Assembly: GCF_001650905.1 (NCBI RefSeq)
Contig: NZ_LXYG01000002.1
Coordinates: forward strand, 248,001-312,000
Reading direction: 5' to 3'
Source: Balneola sp. EhC07
Lineage (GTDB): Bacteria > Bacteroidota > Rhodothermia > Balneolales > Balneolaceae
DNA length: 64,000 bases
This document shows, piece by piece, positions 51,560-62,184 of this stretch. Every line of letters begins with the position of its first letter. Positions within the stretch are counted from its first letter, which is position 1. Made by a program: the position numbers and the translations under genes. Below the pieces are notes generated by a model. The model worked only from the letters and a program-made list of their open reading frames with translations, was not told the origin of the DNA and ran no database searches.

Positions 51560-53904
51560 GCGATAAAAAAGAACCTATTGATCACCAACGGTATTTTAAC
51601 GATCCGGAATACCGCAAAGAAGTGCTGGCTGAGCGAAAAGCCAGAGAAGAAAATTCAGAAGAGCCTTCTTCTAAATATGGTTTTAGTTCTGACAATCTCA
51701 GAAAAAAGATCATTACATGGACCGGTGCAGTAGCGGCTACGCTTTTAGTTGTAGTAATTGGATACGTTATTTTCCTTTTCCAGGGACTTCCCCCTCTCGA
51801 AAAACTGGAAAATCCGGACACTGCTATTGCTACTGAAGTTCGAAGCAGAGACGGTGTTGTTTTAGACAAATATTTTACAGAAAACAGAACCTGGGTTCCT
51901 TACGATCAAATTTCACCACACGTCATAAACGCACTAGTGGCTACAGAAGATCATCGCTTTTATAACCATTGGGGAATAGATATGGTGAGAACTCTTGCCA
52001 TTCCATTCAATTTGATGCGTGGTCGTGTAGAAGGTGGCTCTACTCTCAGCCAACAGCTTGCTCGTAATCTCTATAAAGAAATTGGATTAAAATTTTCCAT
52101 TTCCAGAAAATTCAGGGAAATGATCACCGCTGTTCAGATCGAACAAAATTATACCAAAAGAGAGATTATTGAGATGTATCTGAACACTGTGGAATATGCA
52201 AACAGTGCCTTTGGTATCGAAGCAGCCTCAAGAACTCATTACAATAAACCTGCAAAAGAATTAACCCTTTCTGAATCTGCTGTGTTGGTTGGTTCCGTAA
52301 ATGCGGTTTATGCATATAATCCCCGGATTTATCCTGAAAGATCACAAAGAAGAAGAAATATTGTTCTTTACCTGATGAACAATCAAGGATTTATTGATTC
52401 TACCTCATACAATCAGCTTAAACAAGAGCCCATTACTCTTGACTACCAACCTCCATCAAAAGCCGGAAGAGTGAGTAGATATTTTGGTGAGTATGTACGA
52501 CAAAGAGTATCCGGATGGGCTGAAGAAAACGGATATGATATTTACAAAGACGGGCTTGTGATCTACACAACGATTGACTCCCGCCTTCAAAAACATGCGG
52601 AACGAGCATTAAGCACTAAGTTAGATTCCCTTCAAAAGATATTCGAATACGAATGGACTTCTCGCGGCAGCAACGAATATATGGACAAGCTGTGGGATGA
52701 ATTTCCGACTTTTAAAGACAGTTTTCTGGAAGAGACCGATCGATATAAAAATGGATATCAAACCTATAATACCAAGATCCGAAAAGTAGTTTTAGACAGT
52801 CTGAAAGCTGATACTGCCTTTGTGGATTCCGTACTTAAAGCCCGAACAAGATTAGAAGCCAGTTTTGTAGCTATTGAGCCTACCAACGGAAATATCCTTG
52901 CATGGGTGGGTGGTTCCAATTATGGAAGCGTACAATTTGATCATGTTTATCAATCAAGAAGACAGGTTGGTTCTACATTTAAACCTTTTGTGTATTCTGT
53001 TGCTATTGATAACGGCTTTAAGCCCTATCATAAATTTTCAAAATTTCCGATCTCATTCCGTGACAGAAACGGGAAAGTATGGAATCCTAAAGATGCTGAG
53101 GTAGCCAGTGGACCCAATGAAGTTCCTTTGAGGGAAGCTTTGGCAAGAAGTATGAATAATGTAACCGTTCGCTTACTTCCTGAACTTGCAGGTTATCCGG
53201 GAACCAATAAACTATGGGAATTGGATGCCGCCGCCAGAAAAATAAAAGATATGGCTTCTAATTTAGGGGTGGATATGAGCAGAACACCAGCCTATCCTTC
53301 CATTGCTTTAGGAACTGCAGAAGCTTCATTGCTAGAAATGACTTCTGCTTATACAACTTTTGCCAATAATGGTGTTCATATTGAGCCAATTGCAATCACA
53401 AGAATTGAAGATAAAGAGGGAAATGTACTTCAGGAATATTTCCCTGAATACCGCAAGGAAGTGATCAGTCCTGAAACAGCCTATATGATGGTTGATATGA
53501 TGCGAGGAGTGATCAGAGGCGGCGATGGATACTTCGGAACCGGTGTACGATTAAGAAATGTGTACGGTATTCGACAGGATATAGCCGGAAAAACAGGAAC
53601 TACCAATGATGCTTCTGATAACTGGTTTATCGGGATGACCCCACATATTGTAATGGGTGCCTGGGTTGGTGGTGAGGATCGTCGGATTCGTTTCCCTCAG
53701 GACGGAAGCTATAGTATTGGTCAGGGAGCAAGAACAGCTCTTCCTATTGTTGGCACTTTCATTAATTATGTAACTGATGATCCGGAAGCCTATTGGGGTT
53801 ACGACGCCTTTTCTCCCCCTCCGGGTTTTGTAATGCCCGAAGATCCCAAAGAAGTACGTGATGAATTGGGGACTGATAAAAATCGTGGTAGGATTGGATG
53901 GTAG
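51556..53904 (+). CDS. class A penicillin-binding protein (PBP1A type)
   Basis: A 782-residue bifunctional peptidoglycan synthase. After a cytosolic tail and one membrane helix (about 50-72), the glycosyltransferase domain shows ATEDHRFYNHWGID and GGSTLSQQLARNLYKE. The transpeptidase domain shows the serine motif VGSTFKPFVY, the SxN motif SMNN and the KTGTT motif near residue 680. All catalytic motifs are intact. It polymerises glycan and cross-links peptides at the outer face of the inner membrane. Confidence 0.95.
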   Translation: MSDKKEPIDHQRYFNDPEYRKEVLAERKAREENSEEPSSKYGFSSDNLRKKIITWTGAVAATLLVVVIGYVIFLFQGLPPLEKLENPDTAIATEVRSRDGVVLDKYFTENRTWVPYDQISPHVINALVATEDHRFYNHWGIDMVRTLAIPFNLMRGRVEGGSTLSQQLARNLYKEIGLKFSISRKFREMITAVQIEQNYTKREIIEMYLNTVEYANSAFGIEAASRTHYNKPAKELTLSESAVLVGSVNAVYAYNPRIYPERSQRRRNIVLYLMNNQGFIDSTSYNQLKQEPITLDYQPPSKAGRVSRYFGEYVRQRVSGWAEENGYDIYKDGLVIYTTIDSRLQKHAERALSTKLDSLQKIFEYEWTSRGSNEYMDKLWDEFPTFKDSFLEETDRYKNGYQTYNTKIRKVVLDSLKADTAFVDSVLKARTRLEASFVAIEPTNGNILAWVGGSNYGSVQFDHVYQSRRQVGSTFKPFVYSVAIDNGFKPYHKFSKFPISFRDRNGKVWNPKDAEVASGPNEVPLREALARSMNNVTVRLLPELAGYPGTNKLWELDAAARKIKDMASNLGVDMSRTPAYPSIALGTAEASLLEMTSAYTTFANNGVHIEPIAITRIEDKEGNVLQEYFPEYRKEVISPETAYMMVDMMRGVIRGGDGYFGTGVRLRNVYGIRQDIAGKTGTTNDASDNWFIGMTPHIVMGAWVGGEDRRIRFPQDGSYSIGQGARTALPIVGTFINYVTDDPEAYWGYDAFSPPPGFVMPEDPKEVRDELGTDKNRGRIGW

Positions 53905-53921
53905 CCATTTAAAAACAGAAC

Positions 53922-54815
53922 ATGAAACACATATTAAACCTTTTAGTAATTGCACTTTTTTCTACCACAGTTCTTGGACAGGACTTTAAAACCGACTTCG
54001 ACAAATACTACCAAGAAGGAGACATTGTTAAACAACTTGAAATCTTAACAAGTTGGGAGAACCAAGACCCGAAAAACCCTGAATTATTTACGAGTTATTT
54101 CAACTATTACTTTCTAAAATCCAAACAAGAAATCCTTTCCATATCAACTGAACAGCCTAAAGGAGAAAGTCTTTCGCTTCAAGATAGCACAGGAAAAACG
54201 GCAGGATTTATCGGAAGCTCTATATATTTTAACCCTGAGACATTTAATAAAGGGATTGCCAAAATTGACGAAGGAATTAAACTTTATCCAAATCGTTTAG
54301 ATATGCGATTTGGAAAAATCTATGCTCTTGGACAAGCTAAAAATTGGCAAGGTTTTACTAATGAAATAGTAAAGACTATTCAATATTCGAGCGAAAATGA
54401 TAATCAATGGACTTGGACAAATAACGAAAAGAAAGAAAACGGAAAGGACTTCTTTCTCACTTCTCTTCAAGACTATCAATTAAACCTATACAATACAGGT
54501 AATGACGACTTACTTGTAAATATGAGAACAATCGCACAAGAGATTTTAAAATACTATCCAAAACATGTTGAAAGCTTGTCAAATCTATCAATCACATATT
54601 TATTGACAGGAGAATATGACAAGGGAATTGAACCTTTACTGAAAGCTGAAAAAATAGATCCCGAAGATGTAATTGTACTTGGGAATATTGCGCAAGGCTA
54701 TAAATTGAAAGGAGATAAAGAAACCGCGATTGAATATTACGAGAAAGTAATTAGATACGGAAATGAAAGGTCTATTGCGTATGCAAAACAACAGATTCAA
54801 GAATTGAAAAAATAA
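53922..54815 (+). CDS. exported TPR protein, cassette-like
   Basis: A 297-residue protein with a signal peptide ending near TVLGQ and at least two C-terminal tetratricopeptide repeats (HVESLSNLSITYLLTGEYDKGIEPLLKAEKIDP and VIVLGNIAQGYKLKGDKETAIEYYEKVI). Its codon choice (more GAC, AAC, ACA) looks unlike the neighbours. Just after the stop comes a sequence of the type often found at the ends of accessory genes in Bacteroidota (54819-54873). It is probably an acquired gene; function unknown. Confidence 0.7.
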   Translation: MKHILNLLVIALFSTTVLGQDFKTDFDKYYQEGDIVKQLEILTSWENQDPKNPELFTSYFNYYFLKSKQEILSISTEQPKGESLSLQDSTGKTAGFIGSSIYFNPETFNKGIAKIDEGIKLYPNRLDMRFGKIYALGQAKNWQGFTNEIVKTIQYSSENDNQWTWTNNEKKENGKDFFLTSLQDYQLNLYNTGNDDLLVNMRTIAQEILKYYPKHVESLSNLSITYLLTGEYDKGIEPLLKAEKIDPEDVIVLGNIAQGYKLKGDKETAIEYYEKVIRYGNERSIAYAKQQIQELKK

Positions 54816-54818
54816 AAA

Positions 54819-54873
54819 ACGGCTACAGCAAAACCTATAAGCAATAACGGCCTGCGGGACGCTACGCATACCC
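54819..54873 (+). other. possible attC-like or cassette-end sequence
   Basis: Follows the TPR gene stop: ACGGCTACAGCAAAACC, TATAAGCAATAACGGC and CTGCGGGACGCTACGCATAC. I recall similar strings downstream of accessory genes in Bacteroidota, but that is memory, not a search. No perfect attC core pair or fold could be assigned by eye, so this is a suggestion only. Confidence 0.25.
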
Positions 54874-54879
54874 AAACCA

Positions 54880-55785
54880 TTACTCCACCAAATACCTCAT
54901 CAATCTTACAGCAAATTGCTGATTATTCGGAGCTAACCGGGAATTAAAACCTACTTTAAAAGTCCCGTTTTCGTTGGTTACATCCCTCGCAGTAAACATT
55001 GCTGCCTCACCAAACACAGCTAGTTTTCCCTTTCCATAATTCATCACAGCTCCCTGTGCGTAGTTTTCCAGATCTATGGTTTTTGTGGTATCAGCAAACT
55101 GCCACGCAATTTCGGGTTCAAGACTGATATCTCCTTTTTTAAAAGACAGAATAAGTTCAGCTTCCTCAGGATATATAAAAGCACTGCCGGTAAAAGTTGT
55201 AACGGATTGAATTTCTCCTGCCAGCATTGGATGCTCTTCTAGTCTTTCGTTTTGCAAAGAGAAATAATCTGGTTGATTTCCTTCTTTTTTCAACCGTGCA
55301 AAGCCATTACTGAAATTAAACCCAAACGATTTAGCTAATTCAAAAGCAGCACCGGCAAAAGGCATATGATCCGCCACCAGAAATAATCTACCTCCCTCAT
55401 TTACCCATTGATCGATCTCTTTGATTTCCTGTGTGGTAAAAGCAGAAGGATTAGGCAATCTCCAGTTGCCGAGATTACTTTCGTGTAATGGATTTACTAT
55501 TGCATAAATATCACAACCTAAAAGTACTTCTATATTTGAAACAGAAGAATTCATATCTCTCATCTGAAAACCGTTTGCTTTCATCAATCGCGCAAAAGGC
55601 GAGAAACCACCATCAAGAGTATGCAAATTATTGTGGGCAGAGTCGATACATATAACCGGTGCAAAAGACTCATCAAACAATGGCTCAACAATGTGAGGAG
55701 TAAACGTTGTATCAAATCGTTGCTGTGATTGTGCAGTTGCGCAATACAATCCAAGTAATAAAACCAGAAAACTAATTTTTTTCAT
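54880..55785 (-). CDS. secreted protein with DUF4350-like (amidotransferase-fold) domain
   Basis: A 301-residue exported protein with a signal peptide ending near ATAQSQ. The core alternates strands and helices: APVICIDSAHNNLH, YAIVNPLHESN, EIDQWVNEGGRLFLVADHMPFAGAA, and GKGKLAVFGEAAMFTAR near the end. This is the pattern of DUF4350 and related ThuA/amidotransferase-like domains, which bind sugars or act as scaffolds. No catalytic cysteine is seen. It is a single gene. Confidence 0.68.
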   Translation of the reverse strand: MKKISFLVLLLGLYCATAQSQQRFDTTFTPHIVEPLFDESFAPVICIDSAHNNLHTLDGGFSPFARLMKANGFQMRDMNSSVSNIEVLLGCDIYAIVNPLHESNLGNWRLPNPSAFTTQEIKEIDQWVNEGGRLFLVADHMPFAGAAFELAKSFGFNFSNGFARLKKEGNQPDYFSLQNERLEEHPMLAGEIQSVTTFTGSAFIYPEEAELILSFKKGDISLEPEIAWQFADTTKTIDLENYAQGAVMNYGKGKLAVFGEAAMFTARDVTNENGTFKVGFNSRLAPNNQQFAVRLMRYLVE

Positions 55786-55834
55786 AGAAACGTATTTAAT
55801 ACTAAATATATAGTATTAAATCTATACACACAAA

Positions 55835-55864
55835 AAAGCCGATTCTCTTTCGAAAACCGGCTTT
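55835..55864 (-). terminator. rho-independent terminator of atpDC
   Basis: On the minus strand, AAAGCCG and CGGCTTT form a stem followed by a run of six T. The site lies 78 bases past the atpC stop codon. Confidence 0.85.
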
Positions 55865-55941
55865 ATAAAATTATTTTCATTTGCGAACAATGTGAAGCGA
55901 TTTATCTTGAAAACAAGACTGCTTCGTTCCTCGCAGATGGA

Positions 55942-56199
55942 TTATTCTTCAATAACAGATTCAGCTAATAAAGTGAGTTTGTTTTCAGCTACTTCCACAA
56001 ATCCACCGGAGATCTTATAATTAGTTTCTCCCTCAGATTTACGAACTAACACCTCTCCTTCTTCTAAAGTAGAAACAATAGGAGCGTGATTTGCTTTAAC
56101 TTCAAAACTTCCCTGAGTTCCCGGCATTTTTACACCGGTAACATCGCCTTCAAATAAAGAACCTTCAGGAGTTAAGATCTGTGCTATAAAAGTACTCAT
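55942..56199 (-). CDS. atpC: F1F0 ATP synthase subunit epsilon
   Basis: An 85-residue protein with the beta-sandwich domain of F1 epsilon (FIAQILTPEGSLFEGDVTGVKMPGTQGSFEV, NHAPIVSTLEEGEV). The C-terminal helical hairpin of the long epsilon forms is missing, so inhibition through that arm is not expected. It starts 9 bp after atpD. Short epsilon subunits are common in Bacteroidota. Confidence 0.95.
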   Translation of the reverse strand: MSTFIAQILTPEGSLFEGDVTGVKMPGTQGSFEVKANHAPIVSTLEEGEVLVRKSEGETNYKISGGFVEVAENKLTLLAESVIEE

Positions 56200-56208
56200 G
56201 CTTTAGAA

Positions 56209-57705
<1,497 letters not shown>

Positions 57706-57866
57706 CTAAATCGCGATTTTATTAAAATTTTTTGGTAGTCTGAGTAGTTGAAATTTTGCACTCCTGCAAAGGCTGGTAAAGATAGGGAGATATGCTGTGA
57801 GAGGCAATCCTTTTTCATGTTAAATTAAAAAGAATAGCCGTACTAATAATATTATTAAAACAAAGA

Positions 57867-57958
57867 GTCATTCAGAGGCTACCGCCGATGGATCTGAACA
57901 GCATGAATTTTGCTTAGTTCTTTAGATGTGCAGACTCTCCGCTGCCGCTCTGAGTGAC
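57867..57958. repeat. inverted pair of AGAT/ATGAC palindromes (empty pair)
   Basis: The left unit (57867-57895) starts GTCATTCAGAGG and ends GATCT; the right unit (57932-57958) starts AGACTCTCCGC and ends CTCTGAGTGAC. They face each other across 36 bases. Flanks and orientation match the pair at 29977-30069 and the ends of the GIY-YIG cassette, while the cores differ. Confidence 0.65.
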
Positions 57959-57986
57959 ACATTACCCTAAAAATCAATTCATGTAA

Positions 57987-58032
57987 AATCTCAGAAATTA
58001 CTTTAACATTTTCTGACTTTATCTCGTCCTAT
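57987..58032 (+). repeat. 46-bp direct repeat, left copy
   Basis: Starts AATCTCAGAAATTAC and ends CTCGTCCTAT. It matches 59076-59121 at 45 of 46 positions, with weaker similarity continuing for about 35 bases. The right copy is part of the leader of the M16 peptidase gene. Confidence 0.9.
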
Positions 58033-58115
58033 TTTCTATAAATTATCTAAGATCTTATTGTTACTTGGAACTTTTACCTGAATTCTACATAAAATTGAAA
58101 GATCTTACTTAATTT

Positions 58116-59012
58116 ATGGAAAGACGCAGAACAGAATTACTTCAGTCTCCCCTCTTTTTAATTGGGCTATGCTTGTTGTTGCTTAATGATTTAGTTTTTA
58201 AGTATGAGTTTAGTAATCCAATCACAGGTAAGCTTTCAGATTTTGCAGGTCTCTTCATATTTCCATTCTTTTTCGCAGCACTATTTCCAAAATGGATTAA
58301 AAGTATTTATACACTAACCATAGCAATTTTTATCTATTGGAATTCTGAACTTTCATCTGGGTTAATTCATTTCTTTAAAGACAGCGGACTAATGTTACAT
58401 CGAACAATAGATTCTACAGATTTTATAGCTTTCATTGTACTCCCTATATCTTACTACTATTTCATTAATCAATCATCAAAAAGAATTAGACATAGAAAAA
58501 CTTCTTTAGCTTTTATTTCGTTTATATCTTTGTTTTCATTTGTAGCAACTACTGCCCCGAGAGCCATAGTATCTCTAAATATTGATTCAGATGAAAGTTA
58601 TTCATTGAATATGAGCAAGTCAGATTTTTTTAAAATTGTGCACCCTAATCACGGATATAGTAATTCTCACAAAGAAAACATGAATGACTCTTTGTTCTAT
58701 GTGTACTATTCCATTCCTGAAAAACTAACTGATATAACTGCTTTGGTAAAAATAAAAGAAGTGGATGAAGGTATTATCCAGATCGCAGTTCTGAATTATA
58801 CGAATGGATACGTCGCGACAGGATTAGGTGTTAGAGAAGGTGATAAAAATATAGAGTATTTAGAAACTATGAATACTGAAAATCACAATAAATATTTTGA
58901 ACTTAATTTTATTTCCCCACTTAAAAACTTTTCCAAATCAATAAACTTGTACTTTGATAATAAACGTATCCATGATAAATATTTGAAGCAGATCAACTCT
59001 AATCAAGAGTAA
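58116..59012 (+). CDS. unknown membrane protein with GKLSDFAGLFIFP motif
   Basis: A 298-residue protein. The first half has four to five membrane segments (about 12-30, 45-60, 65-82, 100-117, 128-150) and the motif NPITGKLSDFAGLFIFPFF, which recurs in unnamed membrane proteins of several phyla. The second half (about 150-298) is a hydrophilic beta-rich domain. I do not recognise a function. It is AT-rich and lies alone between the copies of a 46-bp direct repeat, so it is probably an insertion next to the M16 peptidase gene. Confidence 0.65.
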   Translation: MERRRTELLQSPLFLIGLCLLLLNDLVFKYEFSNPITGKLSDFAGLFIFPFFFAALFPKWIKSIYTLTIAIFIYWNSELSSGLIHFFKDSGLMLHRTIDSTDFIAFIVLPISYYYFINQSSKRIRHRKTSLAFISFISLFSFVATTAPRAIVSLNIDSDESYSLNMSKSDFFKIVHPNHGYSNSHKENMNDSLFYVYYSIPEKLTDITALVKIKEVDEGIIQIAVLNYTNGYVATGLGVREGDKNIEYLETMNTENHNKYFELNFISPLKNFSKSINLYFDNKRIHDKYLKQINSNQE

Positions 59013-59075
59013 ACTTATTAAGTTATAAAGGTTCAATGCTTTAAAAAATGTTCTAACGAAATTGAGAAAAGATTC

Positions 59076-59121
59076 AATCTCAGAAATTACTTTAACATTT
59101 TCTGATTTTATCTCGTCCTAT
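59076..59121 (+). repeat. 46-bp direct repeat, right copy
   Basis: The copy immediately upstream of the M16 peptidase start (59155). It differs from 57987-58032 by one C/T change. Confidence 0.9.
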
Positions 59122-59154
59122 ATTCGAACTAATTATCAATCTCTTATCATCACA

Positions 59155-61989
59155 ATGAAATTACAATTCAGATTCCTTTTTGCATTCCTGTTTACAGGTT
59201 TCCTTTTGAGCTCATGCTCCAACAACAAACAAGAATTCTCAGTTAACTATGAGAAATTTACTCTCGATAACGGATTGGAAGTCATATTCCATGAAGATAA
59301 CTCCGATCCGGTTACCGCAGTTGCATTAACTTTTCACGTTGGGTCTGCACGTGAAATAGAAGGAAAAACCGGTTTTGCACATCTTTTCGAACACTTACTC
59401 TTTTTAGAATCTGAAAATCTGGGAAAAGGCGGATTGGATAAAATGAGTAGTCGTATTGGAGGTTCCGGTGCAAATGGTTCTACAAGCAGAGACCGAACCA
59501 ATTATTTCCAGACCGTACCAAATGACGCTCTGGAAAAAATGATATGGGCAGAAGCTGATAAATTAGGTTTTTTCATAAATACGGTTACTGAAGCGGTTGT
59601 TGCAAAAGAGAAACAAGTTGTGAAAAATGAAAAACGTCAGGGTGTTGATAACGCCCCTTATGGTCACGCAAGCTACGTGATTGGTAAAAACCTGTATCCA
59701 CAAGGACATCCATATAATCATCAAGTTATTGGTTCTTTGGAAGATCTTCAAAATGCTACTTTGGCTGATGTAAAGGAATTTTATCGTAAATGGTATGTCC
59801 CAAACAATGCTACATTAGTTATTGCCGGCGACTTCGATTCTGACCAAGCCAAAGAATGGGTTGAAAAATATTTTGCCGAAATTCCCCGTGGAGAAGAGAT
59901 CACTCCACTACCCGATGCTCCTGTTGAAGTTGCTGAAACAAAAAAATTATTCTATGAAGATAACTTTGCTCGTCTTCCTGAACTACGAATGGTTTGGCCT
60001 ACAGTAAAGCAATACCATCCTGATATGTACGCGCTTGACATTTTATCTCAGCTACTCACTGATGGTAAAAAAGCACCGTTCAATAAAGTATTGGTTGAGG
60101 AAGAGCAGGTTTCTTCAAATGTATTCATGTTCAGCCAAAATGCTGAAATAGCAGGCGAAACTACTTTATTAATTCGAGCCTATCCAGGAACTGATCTTGA
60201 CAAAGTATCGGAATCAGTAAACAAAGCGTTTAAAAAATTCGAAACCGAAGGATTTACTGAAGCGGATCTGGATCGAATTAAAGCAGGGATTGAAACTCAG
60301 TTCTACAATGGGCTTTCCAGCGTATTAGGAAAAGCTTTCCAGCTGGCTCAGTACAATATTTTTGCAGAGGATCCGGGATATATCAACGAAGATATTCAGA
60401 GAACACTCGCTGTTACTAAAGATGATATTTTGAGAGTGTATGAAGAATATATCAAAGGCGAGAATTTCATCGCAACCAGTTTTATTCCTCAAGGACAAGC
60501 TGAACTTGCTCTTGAAAATTCAAAACCTGCGGAAGTGGTAGAAGAGCAAATCGTACAAGGAAAAGCAAACGAAGAATTTGAACTTCCTGAAGAAACCGAC
60601 TTCGAAAGAACGGCTTCGAGTTTTGACAGAACGGTTGAGCCGCCATACGGTGAAAGCCCGGATGTGAAAGTACCTGATGTTTGGGAAGGTTCATTAGAAA
60701 ACGGAATGCAGATATTTGGAATCGAGAACAATGAACTTCCACTCGTTCAATTTACAATAGAAATAGAAGGTGGACTACTGTTAGAAAACACTTCCAAAAC
60801 CGGAGTTTCTAATTTAATGGCAGATCTTATGACTCGTGGAACTGCGAATAAAACCCCCGAGCAGTTAGAAGAAGCCATCAATGAACTAGGGGCTTCCATC
60901 AATGTAAATGCCGGCAGACAAACCATTACCATTACCGGAAATAGCTTGGCCAGGAATTATGACAAAACTCTGGATCTGGTTGAAGAAATTATATTAGAAC
61001 CTCGTTGGGATGAAACCGAATTTGAATTAGCGAAGCAAAGTACATTAAGTCAGATTGCTCAGCAAAGTGCCAACCCAAATAGTATTGCTTCAAATGCCTA
61101 TAACAAATTGCTGTTTGGTGAAGATCATATTCTTTCTTACAACTCGATCGGCACGACCTCGAGCGTGGAGTCCATCACCATTCAAGACCTGAAGGATTAT
61201 TACAATGCAAACTTCTCTCCTTCTGTCGCTGATTTTATGATCGTTGGTTCCATATCGAAAACAGAAGTAATGAATTCATTGGTTGATCTTGAAAGTAAAT
61301 GGGAAGCTAAGTCAGTAGATATTCCTGAGTTTGAGACTCCGGAAAGACCTGAAGAATCTATCGTGTATTTTTATGATGTTCCAAATGCTAAACAATCCGT
61401 GATAAGATTCGGATATCTGGCTATGCCTGAAACTCACGAAGATTATTATCCTGCTACCGTTATGAATTATATACTTGGCGGAGGCGGATTTGCCTCCCGC
61501 TTTACTCAGGAGCTTCGTGAAGGTAAAGGTTATACCTACGGAATTGGTTCAGGCTTCTCAGGTTCAAACATTGCCGGACCATTTACCATAAGCAGTGGTG
61601 TTCGAACTAACGTGACTTACGAATCTGCTGCTTTGGTTAAAGAAATTCTGGAAAAATACCCTTCTACTTTTACCGATACCGATCTTGAAACCACAAAAAG
61701 CTTTTTACTGAAAAGTAATGCCCGAAGCTTTGAAACTCTTGGTGCCAAACTAAATATGTTAGATAACATAAGCGATTATGGATGGAGTCCTGATTATGTA
61801 AAAGAGCGTGAACAGATCGTAAAAGACATGACCAAAGAAGAGATATCTGAATTAGCTCAAAAATACGCGAATCCTGATCAAATGATCTGGTTAGTAGTAG
61901 GTGATGCCAAAACACAAATGGATCGGTTAGAGCAATTAGGTTTCGGTGAACCGATTTTGATCAATAACAGGTTTAAGGAAGGAAATTAA
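59155..61989 (+). CDS. M16-family zinc peptidase lipoprotein, two-domain
   Basis: From the ATG at 59155, 944 residues with a lipoprotein signal (FLLSSCSNN). A longer in-frame extension to 59062 runs through the direct repeat and is unlikely to be translated. The first half carries the inverted zinc motif HLFEHLLF (H-x-x-E-H) and a downstream glutamate in VVKNEKRQ. The second M16 half lacks that motif but keeps the substrate-binding FTQELREGKGYTYGIGSG, the usual active/inactive arrangement. It degrades peptides in the periplasm; a single gene. Confidence 0.9.
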   Translation: MKLQFRFLFAFLFTGFLLSSCSNNKQEFSVNYEKFTLDNGLEVIFHEDNSDPVTAVALTFHVGSAREIEGKTGFAHLFEHLLFLESENLGKGGLDKMSSRIGGSGANGSTSRDRTNYFQTVPNDALEKMIWAEADKLGFFINTVTEAVVAKEKQVVKNEKRQGVDNAPYGHASYVIGKNLYPQGHPYNHQVIGSLEDLQNATLADVKEFYRKWYVPNNATLVIAGDFDSDQAKEWVEKYFAEIPRGEEITPLPDAPVEVAETKKLFYEDNFARLPELRMVWPTVKQYHPDMYALDILSQLLTDGKKAPFNKVLVEEEQVSSNVFMFSQNAEIAGETTLLIRAYPGTDLDKVSESVNKAFKKFETEGFTEADLDRIKAGIETQFYNGLSSVLGKAFQLAQYNIFAEDPGYINEDIQRTLAVTKDDILRVYEEYIKGENFIATSFIPQGQAELALENSKPAEVVEEQIVQGKANEEFELPEETDFERTASSFDRTVEPPYGESPDVKVPDVWEGSLENGMQIFGIENNELPLVQFTIEIEGGLLLENTSKTGVSNLMADLMTRGTANKTPEQLEEAINELGASINVNAGRQTITITGNSLARNYDKTLDLVEEIILEPRWDETEFELAKQSTLSQIAQQSANPNSIASNAYNKLLFGEDHILSYNSIGTTSSVESITIQDLKDYYNANFSPSVADFMIVGSISKTEVMNSLVDLESKWEAKSVDIPEFETPERPEESIVYFYDVPNAKQSVIRFGYLAMPETHEDYYPATVMNYILGGGGFASRFTQELREGKGYTYGIGSGFSGSNIAGPFTISSGVRTNVTYESAALVKEILEKYPSTFTDTDLETTKSFLLKSNARSFETLGAKLNMLDNISDYGWSPDYVKEREQIVKDMTKEEISELAQKYANPDQMIWLVVGDAKTQMDRLEQLGFGEPILINNRFKEGN

Positions 61990-62011
61990 AACAAGCTTAT
62001 TTTCTTTTTCA

Positions 62012-62053
62012 ATATACATTAGGGACGTATCGCGATACGTCCCTAATGTATAT
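62012..62053. repeat. perfect 42-bp palindrome
   Basis: The half-site ATATACATTAGGGACGTATCG is followed at once by its exact reverse complement, with no loop. It lies 22 bases after the M16 peptidase stop. The inner GGGACGTATCG...CGATACGTCCC has the look of a dispersed genomic palindrome. No T run follows, so it is a weak terminator at best. Confidence 0.9.
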
Positions 62054-62184
62054 AGTTGATTCAATCTCATCCTTTCGTCTTTTCCGAATTTTTTCTAAAA
62101 CAATAAACATCAATATTAACAGGGATTAAATTATGTTCTTAGCGAATTATTTTTATACTTTCGCTAGAATTCTAAAATCCACTT

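Noticed and set aside
59062-59154. Longer N-terminal extension of the M16 peptidase
   Set aside because: It would translate the 46-bp direct repeat and precede a clear lipoprotein signal that starts at the ATG 59155.
60482-60742. Minus-strand open frames inside the M16 peptidase gene
   Set aside because: They lie wholly within a well-supported gene in other frames and show no protein family features.
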